A stretch of 64,000 nucleotides of DNA from Neobacillus sp. OS1-2 (lineage in GTDB: Bacteria; Bacillota; Bacilli; Bacillales; Cytobacillaceae): contig NZ_CP133265.1 in assembly GCF_030915505.1 (NCBI RefSeq), forward strand, positions 124,001 to 188,000. The letters are read 5' to 3'. A model generated the notes under the pieces. The model had not been told where the DNA came from. It made no database searches and saw only the letters and a list, made by a program, of their open reading frames with translations. How positions within the stretch are numbered: the first letter of the stretch is position 1; each line of letters starts with the position of its first letter. Of this stretch, positions 34,691 to 43,993 are shown in pieces. Made by a program: the position numbers and the translations under genes.

Positions 34691-35762
34691 GTTCTTCACC
34701 TCGTTTATCATCTAACTTTTTCTTAACTACTGTCCCGGCGGCATGAACGGCTATACCCGCCGTCGTCAAACCAATCGTTGCTAAGCCTACGGCATCTGGA
34801 TTAATAGTTGTTTGTGTTCCAGGTATTTTAGCTCTTCTTGTATAGAACGGACCGTTATCCCAGAAACCATTCTCTGAGCAGCCGATGCATGGGTTACCTG
34901 ATTGAATCGGGTAGCTTACCCCGCTATTCCAGCGCATTTCGGCACAAGAGTTATAGGTGGTTGGACCTTTACAGCCCACTTTATATAAACAATATCCTTG
35001 TTTAGCCCCTTCATCATCAAAGGATTCAACAAATAGGCCGGCATCAAAATAGGCTCTTCGGTTGCATTTATCATGGATCCGGTGGCGATAAAACGCTTTC
35101 GGGCGTCCAAAATGATCCAGTTCCGGTAATTTTCCAAATGTTATAATGTGAGCAATAACTCCGGTCATGACTTCAGCAATTGGCGGGCAGCCCGGAACAA
35201 GGATGGTTGGTGTATTTTTGACAAAGCCGGTGACGGGTTTAGCGCCAGTTGGATTCGGATGAGCGGCCGCAATTCCACCCCATGATGAACAAGATCCATA
35301 GGCAATAATTACTTTTGCCCCTGTGGCCATTTCCAGGAAGGTTTCCTTCGCCGATTGACCACCAACTGTTAAGAAGGCATCATCATCAGGAATGCTCCCT
35401 TCCACTGCAAGCACATAGTCTCCTTTATAATCCTTTAGTACCTGTTTCATGGAAGTCTCTGCTCGATGGCCGGAAGGTGCGGAAAGAACCTCTGAATATT
35501 CAAGTGAAATCATTTCTAATAAGACATTTTCAGTTTTCGGTTGTGATGAACGAATAAATGATTCGGAACAACCGGTGCAATCCTGAAATTGCAGCCAAAC
35601 AACGGGTACCCTTGACTTGGTCTCCATGGCTTTAACAACTTGATCGGACTGTGTAAACTCCAACCCAAGCGTGGCAGCCAAAGTTGTACACATTTTTAGG
35701 AAGTCACGCCGGCTAAAACCCATGTCGGTTGCGGCTTCATATACTGTTCTCTGTCTCTTCAT
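34683..35762 (-). CDS. hyaA: [NiFe] hydrogenase small subunit with Tat signal
   Basis: Electron-transfer subunit with three FeS clusters. The twin-arginine signal SRRDFLK (residues 17-23) directs folded export by Tat; a C-terminal hydrophobic helix (VGLATIGLTTAGIAVHAAGTVV) anchors it. The proximal cluster motif CTGCSES (C62, C65) lacks the extra Cys of oxygen-tolerant group 1d enzymes. Later ligands lie in IHDKC, GYCLYKVGCKGP and NPCIGCSENGFWDN. First gene of the operon, overlapping hyaB by 8 nt. Confidence 0.95.
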   Translation of the reverse strand: MKRQRTVYEAATDMGFSRRDFLKMCTTLAATLGLEFTQSDQVVKAMETKSRVPVVWLQFQDCTGCSESFIRSSQPKTENVLLEMISLEYSEVLSAPSGHRAETSMKQVLKDYKGDYVLAVEGSIPDDDAFLTVGGQSAKETFLEMATGAKVIIAYGSCSSWGGIAAAHPNPTGAKPVTGFVKNTPTILVPGCPPIAEVMTGVIAHIITFGKLPELDHFGRPKAFYRHRIHDKCNRRAYFDAGLFVESFDDEGAKQGYCLYKVGCKGPTTYNSCAEMRWNSGVSYPIQSGNPCIGCSENGFWDNGPFYTRRAKIPGTQTTINPDAVGLATIGLTTAGIAVHAAGTVVKKKLDDKRGEEHE

Positions 35763-35813
35763 CCGCTTTCCTCTCCTCTTAAACATATAAAAACTTAATT
35801 TCAAGAAAATTGT

Positions 35814-35841
35814 AGTATATGGGTGGGTCATTCGTCCTGAA
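35814..35841 (-). promoter_or_regulatory. Candidate sigmaA promoter of the hydrogenase operon
   Basis: Minus-strand TTCAGG-N16-TATACT, about 50 nt before the hyaA start. The -35 is poor, so an activator is likely. I found no FNR (TGTGA-N6-TCACA) palindrome here. Confidence 0.4.
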
Positions 35842-35935
35842 TTTTCCAAAAAGTACACAAAGAATCCTTAACTGCATTTTTACAATATTTTCATTAAATA
35901 TGGTGGAAATATTTATTTTTCTCTCTAACAAAAAA

Positions 35936-35969
35936 AGGCCTTAAGAGAATTTAATCTCTTAAGGCCTTC
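35936..35969 (-). terminator. Terminator of tatA-tatC
   Basis: Perfect 14-bp stem AAGGCCTTAAGAGA / TCTCTTAAGGCCTT followed on the minus strand by TTTTTG. Confidence 0.85.
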
Positions 35970-35978
35970 TATTTTGAA

Positions 35979-36731
35979 TTAGACTTCTGCGACTTCTTCC
36001 TTATCCTCATCTTGCTCTGCTTCTTGTTGTTTCTTCAGTCGTTTTCGGTATACAAACTTCGATAAATTAATACTGACTTCATATAGAAGCAATAGTGGTA
36101 ACGTTACGACGAAATCTGACATAAAGTCCGGCGGTGTAATCACAACGGCAATAATAATTAGAACGAAATAGGCATACTTACGAATTTTTGATAATACAAA
36201 CGGGTTGATAATTCCAAGTGAAGTTAAAAACATGACCACTACCGGCAGCTCGAACAACACTCCGAACGGAAGAGTCATATTCAAAATAAAACTAAAGTAC
36301 CTCTCAGCAGTGAAGTTTGTCACAAACATGTCTTGACCAATGTTCACTAAAAAGTTCAAGACCATTGGAAAAATGGCAAAGTATCCAAAGGCAAGACCAA
36401 TAATAAATAAAAGAAATAATGCAGGAACATAGGAAAGAGTTATTCTTCTTTCTACCGGCCTCAAGGCAGGCTTGACAAACAGCCAAATTTGTAATGCCAG
36501 GACTGGAATCATTCCTGCTAGAGCAACAACGCCTGCGAGCATAAAATAAATCCACATTATATCACTTGGACCCAGAACAAGCAATTTTTGATCGCCAACA
36601 AACCATTTATAAATATCGTCTACATAAATAAAGGCAATAATAAAAAAGACGACAAAGGCCAGAGCAGAAATGATAATCCGTTTGCGTAGTTCCTCTAAAT
36701 GATCAACTAAATTTAATTCTTTATCTTCCAT
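35979..36731 (-). CDS. tatC: Twin-arginine translocase subunit TatC
   Basis: Six-helix receptor of the Tat system. Begins DKELNLVDHLEELRKRIIISALAF with the conserved HLEELR motif; FELPVVVMFLTSLGII follows. 250 aa with an acidic C-terminal tail. 22 nt after tatA. Next to a Tat-dependent hydrogenase operon, so this pair probably exports the hydrogenase small/large subunit complex. Confidence 0.95.
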   Translation of the reverse strand: MEDKELNLVDHLEELRKRIIISALAFVVFFIIAFIYVDDIYKWFVGDQKLLVLGPSDIMWIYFMLAGVVALAGMIPVLALQIWLFVKPALRPVERRITLSYVPALFLLFIIGLAFGYFAIFPMVLNFLVNIGQDMFVTNFTAERYFSFILNMTLPFGVLFELPVVVMFLTSLGIINPFVLSKIRKYAYFVLIIIAVVITPPDFMSDFVVTLPLLLLYEVSINLSKFVYRKRLKKQQEAEQDEDKEEVAEV

Positions 36732-36753
36732 GTACTTCCCCTGCTCTTACAGC

Positions 36754-36948
36754 TTATTTAGTCAAGTTGTTCTTTTCTTCTTTGATATCTTCCATTACAT
36801 CATCCGTAAGTTCGCGGGTTGATTTCTTAAATTCCTTTAAAGTTTGTCCAAATGCTTTTCCGATTTCCGGTAGTTTCTTTGGTCCAAAAATAATAAGCGC
36901 TAGTGTTAAAATCAAAATTAATCCGGGTATTCCGATATTAGAAAACAT
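36754..36948 (-). CDS. tatA: Twin-arginine translocase subunit TatA
   Basis: 64 aa: one N-terminal helix ([30 protein letters not shown]) with the FGPKKLPE hinge, then an amphipathic helix and a charged tail. AAGGGGATG before the ATG. Forms a minimal TatA-TatC pair with the next gene, as Gram-positives use. Confidence 0.95.
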   Translation of the reverse strand: MFSNIGIPGLILILTLALIIFGPKKLPEIGKAFGQTLKEFKKSTRELTDDVMEDIKEEKNNLTK

Positions 36949-37166
36949 GGATTTACATCCCCTTCAAATGTTGTATATTCCTACTATGATTATAGTATTG
37001 AAAAATACTTTTGAGTAAATTATCTACAATAATTCATAGTAATTTCACAAAATCCCCCAAAAATACGTTTAGAGTGATATTTAGCATTTTCAATCACTAT
37101 AGACAATTTAACAATTACTATGGCGTAAGTCAATGTCCAATTTGTTGGTGAAATTTTTAAAATATT

Positions 37167-37195
37167 TTGACAACTATTCGCTTTTTGCATATAAT
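37167..37195 (+). promoter_or_regulatory. Consensus sigmaA promoter
   Basis: Perfect TTGACA-N17-TATAAT upstream of the 81-aa protein gene; predicted start near 37202. One of the strongest promoters in the window. Confidence 0.9.
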
Positions 37196-37253
37196 TTGAA
37201 CAATAGGAACATATATTAAGGAAAAATTATAAAAAACCTTTGGATGGGATGTG

Positions 37254-37499
37254 ATGAGGATGGAATTTTCACTATGTAGTTTTGATGGAGCCCTCCCTGT
37301 TGAGGTTACAATTGATGACGATAACGGGAGATATACCATTCGTAAAAGTGATCGAAGTGGAGAATATTTCAATAGTCCTGTTGAATTAATTGCCTGGGTG
37401 AAAACACATTTCTGTGAAGAGGAATTTTGCCATCCCCATGAATTCAGAGGTATGTTAGCGAAAATGGCGGAATATGAATTAAATGGGACCTATTTATAA
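37254..37499 (+). CDS. Hypothetical protein, 81 aa
   Basis: Small acidic protein (MRMEFSLCSFDGALPVEVTIDDDNG ... EYFNSPVELIAWVKTHFCEEEFCHPHEFRGML) with Cys and His near the C terminus (CEEEFCHPH), perhaps a metal site. Read from a perfect sigmaA promoter and followed by a bidirectional terminator. Start among GTG 37251, ATG 37254 and ATG 37260 is uncertain. Family not recognised. Confidence 0.6.
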   Translation: MRMEFSLCSFDGALPVEVTIDDDNGRYTIRKSDRSGEYFNSPVELIAWVKTHFCEEEFCHPHEFRGMLAKMAEYELNGTYL

Positions 37500-37510
37500 T
37501 TCACTTCATT

Positions 37511-37548
37511 GAAAGAAGCAACGGCACATATACTGTTGCTTCTTTCCA
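37511..37548. terminator. Bidirectional terminator
   Basis: Perfect 12-bp stem GAAAGAAGCAAC / GTTGCTTCTTTC, between the 81-aa gene (+) and dfrA (-). Confidence 0.75.
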
Positions 37549-37553
37549 TTTTG

Positions 37554-38042
37554 CTAAGCCTTCCGTTCATAAATCATAAATTCGTAATCATAAGGATTCT
37601 TTTCATCCCTAACTCCTTTTTCAGAAGAAGTCAATTTCCAAGCACCCAGTGCAAATTCCGGAAAAAAGGTGTCGCCGTCGAAGGTGGAATGAATATCGGT
37701 TATATAAAGGCGGTCTACAAAAGGAAATGTTTCTTTGAAGATTTCTGCCCCACCGATCACAAAAATTTCATCATCTTGTTTATGGCTGTACTTTACAAAT
37801 TCCTCGACTGAATAGAAGACCGTGCATCCTTCACATTTGTAGTCAAGTTGACGCGTAATGATAATATTTTCACGTCCCGGCAAGACACGCCCTATTGATT
37901 CATGCGTCTTCCTCCCCATGGCAATCGGGTGGCCCATCGTCACTCGTTTAAAAAACTTTAAATCCTCTGGCAAATGCCATGGCAATTGATTATTCTTACC
38001 GATTGCGCGATTATCGTCCATCGCGACGATAAAAGAAATCAT
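37554..38042 (-). CDS. dfrA: Dihydrofolate reductase
   Basis: NADPH-dependent reduction of dihydrofolate to tetrahydrofolate. [48 protein letters not shown] and [14 protein letters not shown] are canonical. 162 aa. AAAGGAG before ATG; overlaps thyA by 4 nt, so the two are coupled and recycle the dihydrofolate formed by ThyA. Confidence 0.97.
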   Translation of the reverse strand: MISFIVAMDDNRAIGKNNQLPWHLPEDLKFFKRVTMGHPIAMGRKTHESIGRVLPGRENIIITRQLDYKCEGCTVFYSVEEFVKYSHKQDDEIFVIGGAEIFKETFPFVDRLYITDIHSTFDGDTFFPEFALGAWKLTSSEKGVRDEKNPYDYEFMIYERKA

Positions 38043-38833
38043 ACGCTGACCACTCCTTTAATATGTGGATGTGGGTCATATCCTTCTAAAGTGAAATCTT
38101 CATATTCGAATGAGTAAATATCCTTTACATTTGGATTGATTTTGAGTACAGGCAAAGCCTTCGGCTCTCTGCTCAATTGCAGCTTAACTTGTTCAAGATG
38201 GTTTTGATAAATATGGACATCCCCAAATGTATGAATAAATTCTCCTGGCTGTAAATCACACACTTGTGCAATCATTAGTGTTAATAATGCATAAGAGGCA
38301 ATATTAAACGGGACACCAAGGAATACGTCTGCTGAACGTTGATAAAGCTGGCAGCTCAACTTTCCATCTGCTACATAAAACTGGAACATACAATGACAAG
38401 GTGGCAGTGCCATTGTTTCAATTTCTGCAACATTCCAGGCATTGACAAGCAATCTTCGTGAATTCGGATTTGTTTTAATCTGGTCGATTAATTCGCTGAT
38501 TTGATCAACGGTTTTCCCATCGACACCAGTCCAAGAACGCCATTGATGGCCATAGACAGGCCCTAATTCTCCGTTTTCATCGGCCCATTCATTCCATATT
38601 CGCACCCCATTCTCTTGGAGATAGCGAACATTTGTATCACCATTTAAAAACCAAAGCAATTCATAGATAATTGATTTTAAATGTAATTTTTTGGTTGTTA
38701 CTAATGGAAAACCCTCATCTAAATTAAATCTCATTTGATAACCAAAGGTACTAATGGTACCTGTTCCGGTACGGTCACCCTTTACTGTACCATTTTCAAG
38801 AACATGCTCACATAGTTCTAAATATTGTTTCAT
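38039..38833 (-). CDS. thyA: Thymidylate synthase
   Basis: Converts dUMP to dTMP using methylene-tetrahydrofolate. Active-site Cys in [21 protein letters not shown] and [19 protein letters not shown] follow. 264 aa, the ThyA (E. coli-like, ThyB in B. subtilis) length. GGGAG before ATG. Operon with dfrA. Confidence 0.97.
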   Translation of the reverse strand: MKQYLELCEHVLENGTVKGDRTGTGTISTFGYQMRFNLDEGFPLVTTKKLHLKSIIYELLWFLNGDTNVRYLQENGVRIWNEWADENGELGPVYGHQWRSWTGVDGKTVDQISELIDQIKTNPNSRRLLVNAWNVAEIETMALPPCHCMFQFYVADGKLSCQLYQRSADVFLGVPFNIASYALLTLMIAQVCDLQPGEFIHTFGDVHIYQNHLEQVKLQLSREPKALPVLKINPNVKDIYSFEYEDFTLEGYDPHPHIKGVVSV

Positions 38834-38888
38834 TTCGACACTCCCTTACCAGCCACTCATTCATACTATTTTAACAATCACACGGACC

Positions 38889-39589
38889 TTAGTGAAGTTT
38901 TTTTATTAAATTATATGTTAAAGGGGCATTTAAAAGTAATTGTTCTTTTGTACCCTTATTTAAATAATACATGGCAAAGCTCTCGGCAAAATATTCCTCT
39001 GGATAATGGAAGTAACTATTACCTGGAAACAATTGTTCCTGCTCTTTCTCCCACACATTGTGAAATTCTAACGTCCCACTAATGTCCGCAAACACATAGC
39101 GATCGATTGAATGTGCCAGTTCATGTAACTCTAAATTCACGGAACCATGTCCTTTTCCTTTTTTACTAGAGCCGATTTTGGCAAGCACCACTTTGGAGCC
39201 GCCAATACCAGGGACCACATCCCATGTGACGTTGGCTTGATACCCTCTTGGAACTTTTCCAGCTAATTGTTGAACAGTGGGATTATCAGTTAGCTTCCCA
39301 GTGAAAAGCTTAACATTAATGCCGTTTTGTATGATTTTTTCCAAAGGGAACTCGGTAATGAAGCGATCCGTGTGATCATCGCGGCTGTTTCTCTTTGATC
39401 AATAGATTGCTTTGGTAACACAATAATTTGATTTAGCTGTTTCACAGACTGTTCATTTTTTATAGTTTGGTAGAGTAACGTATGACTCGGATAATTTGCA
39501 AGCATGATACCATCAAATGAAGCCTGTGATGTCGTGATAGATGTTAAAAAAACGCCCGTAATAAAAATGACAACGGCCCATTTCTTCAT
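38889..39589 (-). pseudogene. Secreted lethal-factor-like (ATLF) metallopeptidase, frameshifted
   Basis: Two overlapping frames together encode one secreted protein. The 5' part has a signal peptide (MKKWAVVIFITGVFLTSITTSQASF) and reads to ITRIASLPSSLWKK. The 3' part continues in the -1 frame from LEKIIQNGINVKLFTGKLTD, through LELHELAHSIDRYVF (zinc HExxH-like HELAH) to YPEEYFAESFAMYYL. The break falls at GGAAAAAATC near 39343; one more A would restore a single frame of about 233 codons. It may be a true inactivation, a sequencing homopolymer error or a programmed -1 shift. Function of the intact family: secreted zinc peptidase related to anthrax lethal factor. Confidence 0.75.
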
Positions 39590-39675
39590 ATATTGTCCCC
39601 ACTTTTCTATAATTAATAGAATTATATCATGTGAGAACCTATTAACGATTGGAACTTTTAGGAAATAGGTCACAC

Positions 39676-39710
39676 AAAAAGAGAAGCCCCTCTGAAACCG
39701 GCAGCTTCTC
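39676..39710 (-). terminator. Terminator of the yceG-telA-terD-terD operon
   Basis: Minus-strand stem GAGAAGC / GCTTCTC with inner pairing, followed by TTTTTG. Confidence 0.75.
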
Positions 39711-39720
39711 CTTGAAAAAT

Positions 39721-40299
39721 TTAAACCTCTAACCCAAAGTTCCGACAAAGAGCCGCTAAGCCCCCAGCGAAACCGCTTCCGACAGCGTTGAATTTCCAAT
39801 CCCCATTGTGTCGATACAGTTCACAAATAACGACTGCTGTTTCAACAGAAAAATCTTCACCTAGGTCAAACCTTAAGACTTCACGGTTCGTGTCTTCATC
39901 AACTACGCGAACAAAGGCGTTGGAGACTTGGCCAAAATTTTGGTTTCTTGTATCCGCATCATGAATCGTGACCGAAATCGCAATCCGGTGCACATGGGAA
40001 GGGACTTTACTGAAATCAATCTTGATTTGCTCATCATCGCCGTCTCCCTCACCAGTCCGATTATCTCCGGTATGCTCAACCGAACCTGAAGTGTGCACTA
40101 AGTTATTATAAAAAATAAAGTCCAAATCCTGTGTCACTCGACTGTTTGCATTTGTTAAAAAAGCAGAAGCATCCAAGTCAAAGTCTTGACCGCCGTGATA
40201 ACGGTTCGTATCCCAGCCGAGACCGACAATGACCTTGGTTAACCCAGGGTTTGTTTTGGTTAAATCAATTCTTTGACCTTTTGCTAAATTGATACCCAA
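39721..40299 (-). CDS. TerD family stress protein
   Basis: Calcium-binding beta-sandwich of the tellurite-resistance TerD family. [28 protein letters not shown] at the N terminus, the metal-binding [24 protein letters not shown] and [19 protein letters not shown]. 192 aa. TTG start with AGAGGTG upstream. It is highly similar to the TerD at 49.6 kb (shared [10 protein letters not shown] / [10 protein letters not shown]). Last gene of a four-gene operon. Confidence 0.93.
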   Translation of the reverse strand: MGINLAKGQRIDLTKTNPGLTKVIVGLGWDTNRYHGGQDFDLDASAFLTNANSRVTQDLDFIFYNNLVHTSGSVEHTGDNRTGEGDGDDEQIKIDFSKVPSHVHRIAISVTIHDADTRNQNFGQVSNAFVRVVDEDTNREVLRFDLGEDFSVETAVVICELYRHNGDWKFNAVGSGFAGGLAALCRNFGLEV

Positions 40300-40330
40300 T
40301 CAAATCACCTCTACAAGTACATTTTTCCAA

Positions 40331-40942
40331 TTAACTGAAGGAACGAACAACTTCACTAAGGCTTGCTGCATTTGTAGCACTCCCTACTGCCGCAAACTTC
40401 CACTCATTCCCATGCCGATAAAGTTCACCTGTTACGAGACAAGTAAGCCCGCCATAATTATCGGTTAGATTGTAGTGAATGAGCTCTTGATTGTTACTTG
40501 GATTAACGATTCTTATAAATGCATTTTTGATCATGCCAAAATGTTGTTTCCGTTTTACACAATCATAAATATTTACAACGAAAACAAGCTTTTGGATATG
40601 GGACGGTACTCTGCTTAGATCGACCATAATTTGCTCGTCATCGCCATCCCCGTCACCAGTCAAGTTATCACCTGAGTGCTGAACGCTGCCGTCATTACTT
40701 TTTAAGTTTCCGAAATAAACAACATCTTTATTATTTTGCAGCTTATCGTTCGCACCTAACATAATCACGGAAGCATCACAATCGACATTAGCAGCACCTC
40801 CGCCGCCGAATAACCCGCCGAACAAGCCGCCGCCACCACCGCTTTGTACGGGATCCCAGCCTAATCCTACTAAGATTTTGGAAAGTCCCGGATTACCCTT
40901 CGTTAAATCAACACGTTGACCTTTTTGTAAATTAATAGCCAT
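40331..40942 (-). CDS. TerD family protein with a Gly-rich insertion
   Basis: 203 aa TerD-like protein (MAINLQKGQRVDLTKGNPGLSKILVGLGWD). It has a glycine-rich insertion SGGGGGLFGGLFGGGGAANV ahead of VDCDASVIML, where the usual D-F-D-L-D calcium site is changed. The second site [14 protein letters not shown] is intact. ATG at 40942 has GGAG 8 nt upstream. Between telA and terD. Confidence 0.9.
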   Translation of the reverse strand: MAINLQKGQRVDLTKGNPGLSKILVGLGWDPVQSGGGGGLFGGLFGGGGAANVDCDASVIMLGANDKLQNNKDVVYFGNLKSNDGSVQHSGDNLTGDGDGDDEQIMVDLSRVPSHIQKLVFVVNIYDCVKRKQHFGMIKNAFIRIVNPSNNQELIHYNLTDNYGGLTCLVTGELYRHGNEWKFAAVGSATNAASLSEVVRSFS

Positions 40943-40984
40943 GTCCATCACTCCAATTTATTATTTTAAAGTCCACAATAAAAA

Positions 40985-42088
40985 CTATGACTGTTTTAAT
41001 TTTTTAAAGTTTTCCTGCAATTGCTCTAAACGTTTTGTACCCTCGATACGCATCCGTCTATTTTCTTCTTCAATTGCTTGCGTTTCCTGCATTCCTTTGA
41101 TGATAATATTCCATGATTCTTCAATCGTCTCGATTTTAATACTTGGACCGCCGGCAAGCCTTGCGATATCAGTGCTTTGCTGGGAAATATTTTGCGCGTT
41201 TTTAAGGAGCATTTCATTAGTCCTACGGTCAAGCTCACTCATCGAATCAGCCACAAGCTTTTGTCTTTTTGCTGCAACGGCTTGAATCAAGCCATTTTTA
41301 AAAATAGGTATCGTCGTAACAAAGGCAGAGTTTATTTTACCAATTAGCTTTGTATTCCCTCTTTGCAATAAACGGATTTGCGGTGCTGTCTGTAAAGAAA
41401 CCATTTTCGCCATTTCTAAATCGTAAATTCGCTGCTCAAGCAAATCAATCGCATTTTTCAATGAGTCCAGCTGCATAGAAGCAAGCTGATCACCTGAAGC
41501 GACACGGGCTTCGAGTTGTGGAAGCTGGTGATTCTTCAGCTCTTCCACCTTTAATTCGCCGGCAACAATATACTTTTCTAAAGTTAAATAATATTGGTAG
41601 TTTTGCTCATACATTTGCTCAAGCATATTTGTTGAATCAACCATCTCATGCTGATATTTCGAAATTTCGACATATACCTTATCAATTTCGGAACCCATAG
41701 TCTGGTACTTCCCAAATAGTTTTTCTACCATTTTCTCGCCCTTTTTAAAGAGCTTGCCAAATAGGCCGCCAGAAGTCTTTTGGAAGTCCTTGGCATCAAA
41801 TTTATCCATGATACGGCCAAGATGTTTCAGCAGTTCGCCTGAATCTTCTACCTTCGTTGTCCGCATATTGCTTAATATTTGATCAGAAAATCGAGATATT
41901 TGCACGGCTGGTTCTTTCCCAAACTCCAATATTTGAATTTGGTCGCGTTCATCGATAGTGCGGGCTAAGTTTTGAATTTCTGGTTCTTTGCGAAGTGCCA
42001 GTTTAATATCTGATACCTTTGTTTCTGAAAGTACATCCTCGGCGTTCGCAGGTGTTAAACCGCTAGATGGATTTGGCGATAGATTCAC
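40985..42088 (-). CDS. yceH: TelA/YceH toxic-anion-resistance family protein
   Basis: Mostly helical, coiled-coil cytoplasmic protein of the TelA family, 367 aa, with SKYQHEMVDSTNMLEQMYEQNYQYYLTLEKYIVAGE and QTAPQIRLLQRGNTKLIGKINSAFVTTIPIFKNGLIQAV. GTG start with GGGGAG upstream. 3 nt after yceG; the set yceG-yceH-terD-terD is one operon. Confidence 0.92.
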   Translation of the reverse strand: MNLSPNPSSGLTPANAEDVLSETKVSDIKLALRKEPEIQNLARTIDERDQIQILEFGKEPAVQISRFSDQILSNMRTTKVEDSGELLKHLGRIMDKFDAKDFQKTSGGLFGKLFKKGEKMVEKLFGKYQTMGSEIDKVYVEISKYQHEMVDSTNMLEQMYEQNYQYYLTLEKYIVAGELKVEELKNHQLPQLEARVASGDQLASMQLDSLKNAIDLLEQRIYDLEMAKMVSLQTAPQIRLLQRGNTKLIGKINSAFVTTIPIFKNGLIQAVAAKRQKLVADSMSELDRRTNEMLLKNAQNISQQSTDIARLAGGPSIKIETIEESWNIIIKGMQETQAIEEENRRMRIEGTKRLEQLQENFKKLKQS

Positions 42089-42091
42089 TGG

Positions 42092-43732
42092 TTAATCTCC
42101 CCTTAAATTTTTTAAGATACCTTGAAAAAGCCCTTTTTTGAACAGTGACGGCTCTTTGAATTCCAGATCAAAGACGACGTCATCAAGCCAATGTTTATCA
42201 AATAAGCGTTCATCAAGATAATTTTCGATATCATTATGTCCTGGCGGATTATAAAGAATAATATCAATTCCAAATTGATTAAGAAGCAGCAGCAGTGCCG
42301 CATCCGACCTGGATAGTGGACCGGTAGCCTCGTTATTGTAAATGATTAATTTCGGGACATGCTGAGAATAATCAAACCGCTCCATCAATTGAATGATGTT
42401 TTTGGGCATAAACATAGCCTGTGTAAATAAATACATTTTCACGTCATCTAGACTTTCATTCGGTAAAGGCTTTAATCCCGGCTTATCACAGATTCTCCCT
42501 ACGGCTTTGGCAATTCCTTTTTGCAGGCCTGTTGCTAAAAAAGAATAAGGCCAATAGTGTGCCTGCATGATTTTTTCAGGAACGATTGAGCCATCCTTGC
42601 CTAGTGCGTTTCGGTAATGAAAACGAAAATCAGTGTGGCTTGGAATCGTGTATGGAAGATTACGAATCAGTAAACTATTTTCTAATTGACTAAGTGACTG
42701 CAGCCGATCCCAGTATTCTTTACGATTTTTACTTACGCCTTGAACCTTAGCAAAAATAGAAGGGATTTTTACTTGTCCGTTCTGGACAACAAAATCTGGG
42801 CGAATCATCGCCATTTCTTTACTAAGAATAAAAAGCTCGTCGTAAGTTGTTCTCAGGGTAATCGATGATGGGGTGTAGTCCCTTAATTGCCATGGCTTAT
42901 AAAGGCCAGAGCCCTCCTGGTTTAATATCGTCTCAATCTCTTTTGACGCCCGATAGGCAACCGTTGTTTTCCGGCTGCGCTTTTCCTTAGGAAACGGCTC
43001 TGGCGGCTGTTTATTTTGAAATTGATGGGTGAAAACTTGCTCATCCATCAGATCCGCTAACATATCCCTGCCCTCTGGGTGAAAAATAACAATGTCACAA
43101 CCTATCTTGATTAAATAATAGACAAAATATTGATGGCTTTTTTTAAAATCTCCATACCAGAGGAATTTTGGCATTGCTTTTTGCGGATCAGCATGCTCCA
43201 GTTCCGGCTGTAAATGGTTGATTGACCACTTAACAAGATCTACAAGAATCCGTCTTAGCTCATGGTTCTTTAACCCTGTAGGTTCAAGTTTCGAATACAA
43301 CTCAAGCGTGGCAATCATCGCTTCTCTTAGTTTTCGATGGATCACTGGCACGCTTGACTTTAAGAGTAGCTGCTCTCCGTCGAGAAATGCCGTGAATCGG
43401 TTGATTGACAATTTCTGTTCATTATTAATATTGATCACACGCTGAATGGCTTGGAAATGAGCATTATTTATCGTTTTATCAAGTGATTCTTCACTTAGAA
43501 GCCGTAGGTCCCATTCCTTTTCATGGACGTAATCAAATAACTGATTATAATATTCATCTGTGTCAATTGGTACACCGAAAAACTTCCCAAGTATTTGACG
43601 AATTTGAATTACTCCATTTTCCACTGAATAACTTGGCCGTTCCGGCAGCGGCTTTTTCAGCATGCCATGCCAATTTTCATATGAGAGGGCACCTACAGGA
43701 CGGACGTTTAACTGATTTAATGGTAGATACAT
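42092..43732 (-). CDS. yceG: YceG family protein of the Ter system
   Basis: 546 aa, two similar halves (each with W-Y-G-D/Y-S-F, then LIIYNNEATGPLSRSDAALLLLLNQFGIDIILYNPPGHNDIENYL in the C-terminal copy and YFVYYLIKIGCDIVIFHPEGRDMLADLMDEQVF in the N-terminal copy). The YceG family is always linked to TelA/TerD genes; its chemistry is not established. AAGGG before ATG. First gene of its operon. Confidence 0.88.
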   Translation of the reverse strand: MYLPLNQLNVRPVGALSYENWHGMLKKPLPERPSYSVENGVIQIRQILGKFFGVPIDTDEYYNQLFDYVHEKEWDLRLLSEESLDKTINNAHFQAIQRVININNEQKLSINRFTAFLDGEQLLLKSSVPVIHRKLREAMIATLELYSKLEPTGLKNHELRRILVDLVKWSINHLQPELEHADPQKAMPKFLWYGDFKKSHQYFVYYLIKIGCDIVIFHPEGRDMLADLMDEQVFTHQFQNKQPPEPFPKEKRSRKTTVAYRASKEIETILNQEGSGLYKPWQLRDYTPSSITLRTTYDELFILSKEMAMIRPDFVVQNGQVKIPSIFAKVQGVSKNRKEYWDRLQSLSQLENSLLIRNLPYTIPSHTDFRFHYRNALGKDGSIVPEKIMQAHYWPYSFLATGLQKGIAKAVGRICDKPGLKPLPNESLDDVKMYLFTQAMFMPKNIIQLMERFDYSQHVPKLIIYNNEATGPLSRSDAALLLLLNQFGIDIILYNPPGHNDIENYLDERLFDKHWLDDVVFDLEFKEPSLFKKGLFQGILKNLRGD

Positions 43733-43779
43733 TCATAATCCCTTCCCTCTATTAGCGAAAGCTTTTTATACTCAAAAAA

Positions 43780-43818
43780 TGTCTAGCTCCAGCTCCTGAT
43801 CAAGGCGCTACCGCTTTT
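43780..43818 (-). repeat. Minimal copy of the intergenic repeat
   Basis: Minus-strand AAAAGCGGTAGCGCCTTGATCAG joined to GAGCTGGAGCTAGACA. It keeps both ends of the 150-bp element at 21.5 kb but lacks the middle. It sits between yceG and the divergent small membrane protein gene. Confidence 0.5.
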
Positions 43819-43993
43819 CTATTAGAAAATTATGTAAGGTTTCATTATCATCATAACACAGTTAATTAATTGGTTCATTTGTTTATACGAAAGTCATGAA
43901 AAAATGTTTCAACATTTTAGTCTGGACACCATTTTTCACGTTTCTTCTTGTCCCTACATACTTATGAGTACGATACTAAAGTAGGTGACCCGA

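Noticed and set aside
34683..35762. Oxygen-tolerant (group 1d) hydrogenase
   Set aside because: The small subunit proximal motif is CTGCSES, lacking the additional cysteine that marks the six-Cys cluster.
35763..36948. FNR/ArcA-type control site for the hydrogenase operon
   Set aside because: No TGTGA-N6-TCACA palindrome found; a single TTCACAAAA half-site lies upstream of tatA but is not convincing.
43733..43850. Possible sigmaW promoter (TGAAAC) upstream of yceG
   Set aside because: TGAAAC is present on the minus strand, but no CGTA lies 16-17 nt downstream; only the terD promoter at 50.2 kb meets the consensus.
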